Assembly: GCA_024275975.1 (NCBI GenBank)
Contig: JAJRYC010000017.1
Location: 1 to 64,000, forward strand
Length of the DNA stretch: 64,000 nucleotides
Source: Nitrospirota bacterium
GTDB lineage: Bacteria; Nitrospirota; Thermodesulfovibrionia; Thermodesulfovibrionales; UBA6898
Direction of reading: 5' to 3'
Below the pieces are notes generated by a model, which was not told the origin of the DNA, searched no databases, and saw only the letters and a program-made list of their open reading frames with translations. This document shows, piece after piece, positions 46,060 through 53,045 of the stretch. Numbering within the stretch: position 1 is the stretch's first letter; each line of letters opens with the position of its first letter. The position numbers were made by a program, and so were the translations under genes.

Positions 46060-46115
46060 AAAGCTTACACACACAAAAGGGCCGGAATTCCGGCCCTTTT
46101 GTGTGTGTAAGCTTT
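46060..46115. terminator. perfect 56-bp palindrome, bidirectional terminator
   Basis: Both 28-base arms match exactly around the centre GGAATTCC at 46084-46091. The inner stem is GGGCCGGAA/TTCCGGCCC, flanked by AAAA on one side and TTTT on the other, so it works as a terminator for both the lipoprotein gene (plus) and the M1 peptidase gene (minus). The outer arms also pair (AAAGCTT/AAGCTTT, GTGTGTG/CACACAC). Confidence 0.85.
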
Positions 46116-46136
46116 CCGTCCCGTCCGTTTTCTTGA

Positions 46137-49136
46137 TTAGAGGGTAACCTTAAACTCCATCACCGCGGATCCGAACAAAAATCTCCTCCTGGATACTTTT
46201 ACTGTAATCTCATCGCCTTTCCGTTGATCCAGGAGGAATATCCTGATATCATCCACACTTCTGATTTTTGTATTATCAAGCGATAAAACAACATCATCTA
46301 TTTTCAGTCCCGCAGTTTGCGAGACGCTGTCACGGGCAAACCCGACTATCTTCACTTTTCCTTCTTCTTCTTCACTCAGTACAACCATGAGCTCAGGCGA
46401 TTCAGGCGCGTTAACGGCTGAGGGGAAAAGGATGAAATCGGCTATGTCCCTCTCAACAGCCCCATCATTCAGAATAATCGAATATTCTATATTGTTTAAC
46501 CTGAAGGCACGCGCCGGAATTCCGGAGCCGAAAGTTATATGTCCGGCTCCCGCAATCACAATAACCTGACGTTCAGGGTTCTTCCGGATGAATTCATCAA
46601 GATTATGGGCCATTGATTCATCCCAGAGCACCTGCGCCTCGTAAAAAAAATCGAAGTTCCTGTCACTGGAATTCCCATGCATTTTAAAGATTTTCTTCAG
46701 TCTCTTCCTGTATTCCATGTTCGAGAGATCGATCTCCTCGGGGACCTCTTGCAGTTCTTCCTCTGTAAGAGCGTCAATACCTGCCCTGGCGACTTTCGAG
46801 ACTATTTTCTTGCTGATATTAAGCGCTATGACAGGTATTTTATTCGCACGCGCGAACAAAAGAATCTCTCTGTAAAGATTATAGTCGAACCCCCAGTGTT
46901 TGAAATATTCCGTCTTCTTTAAAAAGACTTTTTCGTTGGTCCGGCCGGCGATATAATCGTCGAGAGCCTGCTGAAAAGGCTTCTGAAACATCTCCATGCC
47001 TATGGCGATGTTTTTGTTCGATTTATATAATTCCCGTATGACCTCAATCTGGGTGCGATGGTGCTCAAACCGGGTGTGTGATTCGCCGATATAGATTATC
47101 TGTCTACCGCTCACCTTTTTGATGATATCGAAGATACTCAGAACGCGCGGAATGTCGATGCCGAGGACCTCTTTTCCGGTCTTTAATCTGATACCTCTAT
47201 CGCTACCGTCGACTGATTTCATGATGTTTTTGCCGTTTCTGAACGCGATAAAGCTATATCTACCATAATGTGGGATCCTCCGAACATATCCAGTCATGTC
47301 ATCAGTTGAGACACTGTCAAGGACCGCTATCACTCCCCTGCTGTTCAGCGGGTTGTTTTTGACCGTGACACGGAAATCCCCCTCCTGACTCTCTATCTCG
47401 CCGAAAAGTCTTTTTACCCAGCCGGTTTCCGCATCCGGGACGACAAATGAAGATGATTTTATATCGTCATATTTAATCTCTTCCTCTTTTTTGTCCATAA
47501 AACCCTCTTTTTTGAAATAATCAGCCAAAGGGGCGTATTCCCCGGCCTTACCCCGTGGGATGACGAATATCTTTTTTTTATCGCCGAGCAGCCTCGAAAT
47601 TACCGGGGGAAACTCTTTATCAGAAAGTCTTCTTAACAGGTCATAACTATCATCTATAACCAGCTCTACCGGCAGCTCCTCCGTCTCTATCTCGACAACG
47701 GTGGATTCTTCATCTATCACGAAATTCCTTCTCATCCAGCCGTCGCGGAATCTTAAGAGTAGGGGAATACTGAGCTTATATGTTTCAGCCCCCTGGAACA
47801 GCTCGAACCTGACCGATGCCTTTGAGCCTGTATATTTCATCTCCAGCTTTCTCAACCCGATTTTCGGCATCCCTTTCCCCTCAAGCCACTGGCTGAAGAA
47901 CCATCCGAGGTCCTCGCCGGAGACGGATTCAAATGCATCCCGGATGTCGCTCCATGATGCGGAACGGAATTTATTTTTTTTGATGAATAAACCGAGCGAC
48001 CGGTAGAAGGTCTCCTCGCCAACCTGGTTCTTCAGCATATGGAATACCATCGCCGACTTGTTGTATCCGATCGCCGCGCTGACCCTGCCGGTTCTGCCCG
48101 TAAAAGATTTCAGAGGAAATTCATTTTCCGGCCTCACATAACTCTGGAATGATATCAATGCCTGCTTCCTATAATCCCATCCGGTCCCTTTCAGTTCCCG
48201 GTACATATGGTCGGCAAGATAGGTTGTAAGTCCTTCGCTCCAGTTGCCGCTCTCATAGTCGATATAGACAAGGCATCCGAACCATTGATGTAATATCTCG
48301 TGTCCGAGGGAGGTCTCAACGATAAATGGCAGTCTGACAACATCCCGGCCGAGCAGCGTGAAGGTCGGCATGGCATATCCGGTTGGCAGAATGTTCTCGA
48401 CGATAGAAAATCTTTTAAATGGATACCGGCCCAGGAGCTTTTCGTACATATTGAGGTACTTGCCGGCATATTCTATATAGGTCTTTGCAAGTCCTTTATC
48501 TTCAGGAAGAAAATACGCGAATATTTCGGTTTCATTAAAAGTGTCTTTCAAGATCAGGTATCTGCCGGCAATCAGGCTGATATTCCGGACCGGGTGCGGG
48601 AATACAAAAGAAAATTCCCTGTCAGTCCCTGTCTTGTCCCGTATCAAAATCTCTTCCGCCTCTGATACAGCCTCGAATTCTCGGGGCAGTATGGCCGTCA
48701 GGCTGAAGAGAGAAAGACCGTCTATGGCAGGATACCATTTATCTATCAGCACAACTCCGTCGGGGTTTATCAGATTCCCCTCCACAACGCCGGGGTTTTT
48801 GCTGTTGTAGGTACCGACAGATGCCCTGAACTCTGCTTCATATTCTATCATCAGGACCTCATCCGCCGTCTCGGGCCGGAAAGTAATCATGGTGATGCCC
48901 GGCCCAATGACCAGCGGCCTGTCGTTTATCGAAGCGGCGATGACCTTCAGCCCGGAGAGAGCCACGTTGGCAGTATGTTTTGAAGGCAGGGAAATCCTGG
49001 AGGTTCCGGTAATCTTATGGCCCTCAAGATCAACTTGTATATCAATTTTATTCAACGGTATATCCTCCCCCGCAAAAGAAATTCCATATAAAAACAGAGA
49101 TAGCATCAGCAGAGAAAACTTCAGGGCTGTATACAT
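46137..49136 (-). CDS. M1-family metallopeptidase fused to a ChaN-like heme-binding domain and a PDZ domain
   Basis: A 999-aa secreted or periplasmic protein (signal peptide MYTALKFSLLMLSLFLYGIS). The M1 aminopeptidase half starts with a beta-sandwich (residues 25-210), followed by the catalytic GHEILHQWFG (HEXXH, near residue 279) and ESGNWSEGLTTYLADHMYRE with the third Glu ligand. The second part (about 640-900) has the ChaN/DUF399 signature IIYIGESHTRFEHHRTQIEV, GMEMFQKPFQQALDDYIAG and VIAGAGHITFGSGIP. The C-terminal 90 residues form a PDZ-like domain (KIDDVVLSLDNTKIRSVDDI). ChaN proteins bind heme in iron uptake, so the fusion might release and capture heme from proteins; this is inference. 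The gene is followed by a bidirectional terminator and is alone in its unit. Confidence 0.84.
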   Translation of the reverse strand: MYTALKFSLLMLSLFLYGISFAGEDIPLNKIDIQVDLEGHKITGTSRISLPSKHTANVALSGLKVIAASINDRPLVIGPGITMITFRPETADEVLMIEYEAEFRASVGTYNSKNPGVVEGNLINPDGVVLIDKWYPAIDGLSLFSLTAILPREFEAVSEAEEILIRDKTGTDREFSFVFPHPVRNISLIAGRYLILKDTFNETEIFAYFLPEDKGLAKTYIEYAGKYLNMYEKLLGRYPFKRFSIVENILPTGYAMPTFTLLGRDVVRLPFIVETSLGHEILHQWFGCLVYIDYESGNWSEGLTTYLADHMYRELKGTGWDYRKQALISFQSYVRPENEFPLKSFTGRTGRVSAAIGYNKSAMVFHMLKNQVGEETFYRSLGLFIKKNKFRSASWSDIRDAFESVSGEDLGWFFSQWLEGKGMPKIGLRKLEMKYTGSKASVRFELFQGAETYKLSIPLLLRFRDGWMRRNFVIDEESTVVEIETEELPVELVIDDSYDLLRRLSDKEFPPVISRLLGDKKKIFVIPRGKAGEYAPLADYFKKEGFMDKKEEEIKYDDIKSSSFVVPDAETGWVKRLFGEIESQEGDFRVTVKNNPLNSRGVIAVLDSVSTDDMTGYVRRIPHYGRYSFIAFRNGKNIMKSVDGSDRGIRLKTGKEVLGIDIPRVLSIFDIIKKVSGRQIIYIGESHTRFEHHRTQIEVIRELYKSNKNIAIGMEMFQKPFQQALDDYIAGRTNEKVFLKKTEYFKHWGFDYNLYREILLFARANKIPVIALNISKKIVSKVARAGIDALTEEELQEVPEEIDLSNMEYRKRLKKIFKMHGNSSDRNFDFFYEAQVLWDESMAHNLDEFIRKNPERQVIVIAGAGHITFGSGIPARAFRLNNIEYSIILNDGAVERDIADFILFPSAVNAPESPELMVVLSEEEEGKVKIVGFARDSVSQTAGLKIDDVVLSLDNTKIRSVDDIRIFLLDQRKGDEITVKVSRRRFLFGSAVMEFKVTL

Positions 49137-49238
49137 TATTATGTGTCCCGCCTCTTTAATTTTTTGGTTTTATTTTACCGATACGGATACTATTAACTCA
49201 ACCGGTTGACTTGGGCGTAACGAGCGGGAATCCAGGAA

Positions 49239-49270
49239 TTAAAAAGGGCGGGATAACCCGCCCTTTTTAA
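49239..49270. terminator. terminator after atpE
   Basis: 14-base arms (49239-49252 and 49257-49270) match perfectly with a 4-base loop. The stem is GGGCGGG/CCCGCCC flanked by AAAAA and TTTTT, so it is symmetric. It ends the atpB-atpE transcript on the minus strand. Confidence 0.88.
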
Positions 49271-49308
49271 TGAAGTTAAGCTCCATCTGCATGGAGCCGA
49301 AAACCTGA

Positions 49309-49650
49309 TTAGAAGAAAAGGTTCTGGTTCATCAAAATACCCAGTGAGACAAGCAGGGCGTAAATAGCAAGAGATTCGATCATGGCGAGGCCGATGATCA
49401 AAAGCATCATAATCTTGCCTGAAGCGCCTGGATTTCTCGCAGCTCCCTCTGTAGCGCCTTTTAAGCCGATGCCCTGTCCAATACCGGTTCCTAATGCCGC
49501 GATGCCGATGGCAAGTCCGGCGGCCAGCACGGCCATTGTCTGCACTGAAGAGTCTCCAGCCGCAGCTGCCCCTTCAGTCGCGAAGACTGCCGGTGCGAAT
49601 AAGACTACGAGCGCAAGGGCCAGGATGATTAAAGATATTGATTTTTTCAT
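49309..49650 (-). CDS. atpE: ATP synthase F0 subunit c, with signal peptide
   Basis: A 113-aa proteolipid. Residues 1-25 (MKKSISLIILALALVVLFAP) are a cleavable-looking signal peptide, followed by a linker and two helices. The polar loop is GLKGATEGAARNP, and the ion-binding Glu lies in the second helix (AMIESLAIYALL, near residue 95). An upstream Gln in GIGQGIG, the Ser after the Glu and the Tyr four residues later match part of the sodium-binding signature (Gln32, Ser66, Tyr70 in Ilyobacter numbering), while Val63 and Thr67 are replaced, so coupling ion is uncertain. It forms the c-ring with AtpB at the membrane; the alpha/beta/gamma/delta/epsilon and b genes are not in the window. Confidence 0.93.
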   Translation of the reverse strand: MKKSISLIILALALVVLFAPAVFATEGAAAAGDSSVQTMAVLAAGLAIGIAALGTGIGQGIGLKGATEGAARNPGASGKIMMLLIIGLAMIESLAIYALLVSLGILMNQNLFF

Positions 49651-49682
49651 TCGTTTGCTTCCTCCTTTCCAAAAACTTTTAT

Positions 49683-50369
49683 TTAATGTGCCTCTTCAAC
49701 GGCACCAGCAAGATACAGAGTAGAAAGCAGTGTGAACACTAATGCCTGAATCAGGCTGACAAGCACCCCAAGGCTCAAAATAGCCACGGGAATGAACCAT
49801 GGAGCTATTAGCGCCAGCACACCCAGTATTATATGTTTCGCCACCATATTACCAAAAAGCCTGATCGAAAGCGTCACCGGCCTGACCAGATGTCCGATTA
49901 CCTCGATAAAGAACATCAGGATCATCAGCGGAAGCGCGAATATTGAACGGATGGGTCCGACAAAATGCTTTATATAGCCGATCCCGTGTGCGCGTAGTCC
50001 GTAAAAATGCGTGGCGAGAAAGACGGGTATCGCCATCGCGGCATTAGTGTTTATATTGCTGGTCGGGGATGTAAAGCCCGGGATAAGCCCCATAAAATTA
50101 GATACTAGAATAAACAGGAAGATCGTACCGATAAGCGGAAAAAGCCGTCTACCCCAGTGCTGTCCGATATTTTCTTCGCACAGATTCAGGATTGCTTCAA
50201 GTACCGTCTCCATAAGGTTCTGCATCCCACTAGGTACCAGGCTTAGCGATTTTCTCATCATCAAAGAGACAGCTATGAGAATAATCGAAGCTAAAAAAGC
50301 GTACGAAACGAAATGCGGTACTGTTTCAGAGTTTAGAAATATGTCCATCAAGAGTTTTTCTTCGTGCAT
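49683..50369 (-). CDS. atpB: ATP synthase F0 subunit a
   Basis: About 228 aa from the Met beginning MHEEKLLMDIFLNSETVPHF, placed 5 bases after AAGGAGG; a frame extension to 50429 lacks a ribosome site. Five to six helices are visible, and the fourth contains the conserved Arg of the ion channel in GHLVRPVTLSIRLFGNMVAK (near residue 159). The C terminus has LVFTLLSTLYLAGAVEEAH. Together with AtpE it forms the ion path of the F1Fo ATP synthase. The gene order atpB-atpE alone, separated from the F1 genes, occurs in deltaproteobacteria and Nitrospirota. Confidence 0.95.
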   Translation of the reverse strand: MHEEKLLMDIFLNSETVPHFVSYAFLASIILIAVSLMMRKSLSLVPSGMQNLMETVLEAILNLCEENIGQHWGRRLFPLIGTIFLFILVSNFMGLIPGFTSPTSNINTNAAMAIPVFLATHFYGLRAHGIGYIKHFVGPIRSIFALPLMILMFFIEVIGHLVRPVTLSIRLFGNMVAKHIILGVLALIAPWFIPVAILSLGVLVSLIQALVFTLLSTLYLAGAVEEAH

Positions 50370-50447
50370 AAAGGCCTCCTTAAAGGAAAAAATCGTTTTA
50401 CTATCGCATAGATTACTGGCAAAAGTCAATAGCTAAAACCAAAAAAC

Positions 50448-50476
50448 TTGCTTTTTTTAGTTTAATATTGTATTAA
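50448..50476 (+). promoter_or_regulatory. promoter upstream of the MerR gene
   Basis: TTGCTT (50448-50453), 17-base spacer, TATTAA (50471-50476), 46 bases before the start. It is AT-rich and may overlap upstream control of the divergent atpB gene. Confidence 0.4.
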
Positions 50477-50521
50477 TAACTGGAATTATCAGGAAATATA
50501 TTATAAGATTAAGGATAGATT

Positions 50522-50959
50522 ATGGCTAAAGAAAAAATTAAACGCGCTTTAAGTGATGAAGAGAGGCATCATATGCCTCTTTATCCGATTGGAATTGTCG
50601 CAGAACTGATCGGAACGACGGACCAGACGTTAAGGCTTTATGAAAAGCATGGACTGATAAAACCCGCCCGGAGGAACAAGAACCGGTTTTATTCTGAAAA
50701 CGACATAAAATGGTTGAGGTGTCTCAGGGAGCTGATCCATACGAAAAAAATAAGCATAGAAGGCATTAAAAAACTGCTTGATTACGCACCATGCTGGGAA
50801 ATAACGGAATGCTCCGAAGAGAGAAAAAGCAAATGTTATGCTTCCCTGGACAAGACAAAACCCTGCTGGGAATTAAACAGGATGATATGCAACAGGGATT
50901 CAGGCAAGATATGCGAAGACTGTATTGTCTACCTGTCCAGGAAAACCAATACTAAATAA
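50522..50959 (+). CDS. MerR-family regulator with C-terminal two-CW-type Cys cluster
   Basis: A 145-aa DNA-binding protein. Its N-terminal MerR winged helix is YPIGIVAELIGTTDQTLRLY followed by EKHGLIKPARRNKNRFYSEN, with LIHTKKISIEGIKKLLDYA. The C-terminal 60 residues carry eight Cys and a duplicated CWE motif: CWEITECSEERKSKCYAS, then CWELNRMICNRDSGKICEDC. This two-CW pattern is a putative Fe-S or zinc site in anaerobic deltaproteobacteria. It may sense metal, redox or oxygen. The fusion with a MerR head is unusual. Its target could include the following thiE gene (66 bases downstream) or the divergent atpB-atpE; neither is shown. Confidence 0.85.
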   Translation: MAKEKIKRALSDEERHHMPLYPIGIVAELIGTTDQTLRLYEKHGLIKPARRNKNRFYSENDIKWLRCLRELIHTKKISIEGIKKLLDYAPCWEITECSEERKSKCYASLDKTKPCWELNRMICNRDSGKICEDCIVYLSRKTNTK

Positions 50960-50990
50960 GCTGTTATCTCTTGATTTATTAATGTCAAAA

Positions 50991-51040
50991 TGGACCTTTT
51001 GAGCCTGATGGGCGGGTAATAGCCCGTGCTTCCAGGTCTG
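50991..51040 (+). promoter_or_regulatory. possible structured leader of thiE with TPP-riboswitch-like segment
   Basis: GCCTGATGGGCGGGTAAT followed by AGCCCGTG resembles the 3' half (CCTGAT...GGNTAAT...GCCAGCG) of a TPP riboswitch, with a GGGC/GCCC stem (51010-51013 with 51022-51025) and an outer GGACCT/AGGTCT pairing. The CTGAGA of the other half is missing within the 66-base space, so it is not a complete TPP riboswitch. It may be a degenerate or unrelated hairpin. Confidence 0.25.
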
Positions 51041-51676
51041 AAGGGCCTGAAATTATCCATGCATTTCAACGGTCCATGCTTTATAACCGATAAAAAACAC
51101 GGCAGTCTTTCTGTTTATGACATGGTCTTTAATATTCTGACGTCCGGAATAAAGTTCATTCAGTACAGGGAGAAAGAGAAGCCGCGGCAACGCATATATG
51201 AAGAAGCGATAAAGCTTCGACGGCTGACGCGCGACTTCAATGCGGTTTTGATAATTAACGACTATGCGGATATTGCACTTGCAGTCGATGCCGACGGTGT
51301 CCATCTCGGCCAGGAAGACCTTCCTCTAAATGCGGCAAGGGAAATCATGGGTGAAAAAATAATCGGAATTTCAACCCACAACCTCGAACAGGCTAAAGCC
51401 GCAGAAGCCGGGGGCGCGGATTACATTGGTTTCGGCCCCATATTTCATACCACGACAAAGGATGCCGGAAAGCCTGTGGGTATTGATGGTCTGAGTATCG
51501 TAAAAAAGAACGTAAACATACCAGTAGTGGCGATCGGGGGAATCAACCTGGATAACATCGAAGCTGCAATAAGCGCCGGGGCTGACGCGGTAGCGGTTGC
51601 GTCAGCGATCTGCAGGGGCGATTCAACCGAAAACGCAGAGAGGTTTATGCGTTTTTTCGGGCGGCAACAGGCATAA
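51026..51676 (+). CDS. thiE: thiamine phosphate synthase
   Basis: A 216-aa TIM-barrel enzyme coupling HMP-PP and thiazole phosphate to thiamine phosphate. The sequence shows CFITDKKHGSLSVYDMV, IKFIQYREKEKPRQRIYEEA, VLIINDYADIALAVDADGVH, HLGQEDLPLNAAREIMGEK, IIGISTHNLEQAKAAEAGG, ADYIGFGPIFHTTTK and VVAIGGINLDNIEAAISAGA, all diagnostic. The start is uncertain: GTG 51026 gives the length shown; ATG 51059 gives 205 aa and starts closer to the family's first strand, with no good ribosome site for either. Its neighbour is the two-CW MerR protein. Confidence 0.94.
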   Translation: MLPGLKGLKLSMHFNGPCFITDKKHGSLSVYDMVFNILTSGIKFIQYREKEKPRQRIYEEAIKLRRLTRDFNAVLIINDYADIALAVDADGVHLGQEDLPLNAAREIMGEKIIGISTHNLEQAKAAEAGGADYIGFGPIFHTTTKDAGKPVGIDGLSIVKKNVNIPVVAIGGINLDNIEAAISAGADAVAVASAICRGDSTENAERFMRFFGRQQA

Positions 51677-52106
51677 ACAGCCGGTGCCGCGCTGCAGAAG
51701 CTTTTTCCCGGATATACCCGCCTTAAAAAACTTTCCGCGGCCATCGTTTTTTAAAATTTGTGATTTTAAGGTATAATTTTGTACCTGATGGATGTCTCGG
51801 AAAATTAAGCTGTAAAAAAGAGACTATAAGATAAAACCGTCTTTTCTGTTTTTGTAAAAATATCCGTGGATTCGCTTTCATCTTTACAAGATTGATGAAA
51901 ATTTCCGGCGCGGAGTCCCTTGTGGCCGCAAGCAATATATTCGTCGGGATTGAATCGCCGCAACACTGGCCTGCCTGATGACGGCCTGCGTCGCAGGGAC
52001 GTTCTTCACGAACAAATCGGTTCTGTTCGGGCCCTGAGGTATTTCGAGTCACCAGTGTATCGCGTACAACAATAAACAGATTGCGGGTCTATGCCCCAAA
52101 CGCATT
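51677..52106. other. 430-base gap without a supported gene
   Basis: This gap between thiE (plus) and rluD (minus) contains no convincing reading frame. It is AT-rich in its first half, and 51900-52060 is richer in G+C. A frame of 109 codons exists on the minus strand (51723-52052), but its composition and lack of a ribosome site make it doubtful. A noncoding RNA or repeat copy is possible. Confidence 0.4.
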
Positions 52107-53036
52107 TCACAGGTTCTCTCTCAGCTTTTCGATCCCTTCTTCCATGTCCCTTGGCAGCGCGCTTTTAAATTCAATGTATCGCCCGGTCGCAGGATGGGAA
52201 AAACCGAGCAGTTCCGCGTGGAGCATCTGTCGCGGGAACTTAATCTTTTTATTTTTACGTTCGAGACAGGTTTTCCTGCCATAAACTTCATCTCCAAGCA
52301 CCGGGTGGCCGACAGACGCAAAATGCACCCTGATCTGATGCGTCCTGCCCGTGCCGAGCTTTGCTTCCACTAATGTCGCGCCATTAAACCTCTCGATAAC
52401 ATTCCAGGCTGTGACCGCCTCTTTGCCCCTTCTGGCCTTTGTGGACATCTTCTTCCTGTCAGATTCCGACCGGCCGATCCTCAGGGAGATTTCACCCCTG
52501 TCTTTTTCCATATTTCCGTATAAGATAGCGATATACCTTCTGGTTATTGTCCTCTCTTTAAATTGATCGATAAGGCTATAATATGCCCCGTTCTCAACCG
52601 TTACCACCATAACGCCCGAGGTGTCTTTGTCCAGCCTGTGCACAACCCCCGGCCTTAACGGGGCGCCGATCGACGCGAGCTTCCCGCAGTGGAACGCTAT
52701 GGCGTTCATGAGTGTCCCGCTTCTGTGTCCCGCCGCCGGATAAACAACAAGGCCCGGAGGTTTATTCACCACGACAACCGAATCATCCATATATATTATT
52801 TCGACCGGTATGTCTTCCGGAACCAGGCCGGGCGTCTCGTCGGGGATTGTTATATAAATCACATCGCCCGGTTTTGTCCTGTAGTTCGGTTTAATTACGA
52901 GATTATTTACCGAGAGAAGACCTTTTTCTATAAAACGCTGTATCTGCGAGCGGGTTATGCCGGAAATTTCCGATGCCTGCAGGTCGATCCGCTTTCCGGC
53001 GTCTCCGTCCGTGATATGAAATTCGAGCTTTCTCAT
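52107..53036 (-). CDS. rluD: ribosomal large subunit pseudouridine synthase, RluD family
   Basis: A 309-aa enzyme. An N-terminal S4 RNA-binding domain (IDLQASEISGITRSQIQRFI) precedes the RsuA/RluA catalytic core with PPGLVVYPAAGHRSGTLMNA, and the active-site Asp in VHRLDKDTSGVMVV near residue 137. Further motifs are RYIAILYGNMEKD, LVEAKLGTGRTHQIRVHFAS and MLHAELLGFSHPATG. It modifies uridines in helix 69 of 23S rRNA in known members; the exact positions here are inferred. It lies 9 bases after the DHH/CBS/nucleotidyltransferase gene. Confidence 0.93.
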   Translation of the reverse strand: MRKLEFHITDGDAGKRIDLQASEISGITRSQIQRFIEKGLLSVNNLVIKPNYRTKPGDVIYITIPDETPGLVPEDIPVEIIYMDDSVVVVNKPPGLVVYPAAGHRSGTLMNAIAFHCGKLASIGAPLRPGVVHRLDKDTSGVMVVTVENGAYYSLIDQFKERTITRRYIAILYGNMEKDRGEISLRIGRSESDRKKMSTKARRGKEAVTAWNVIERFNGATLVEAKLGTGRTHQIRVHFASVGHPVLGDEVYGRKTCLERKNKKIKFPRQMLHAELLGFSHPATGRYIEFKSALPRDMEEGIEKLRENL

Positions 53037-53045
53037 GGCTGTATG

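Noticed and set aside
45898-46110. 70-codon plus-strand frame overlapping the small lipoprotein
   Set aside because: It runs through the palindromic terminator from a TTG and lacks a ribosome site; it is a shadow of the repeat-rich lipoprotein gene.
50991-51040. Bona fide TPP riboswitch
   Set aside because: The 5' half with CTGAGA is absent in the short space before thiE.
51723-52052. 109-codon minus-strand frame between thiE and rluD
   Set aside because: Low-quality composition, no ribosome site and no recognisable fold; left as an unexplained gap.
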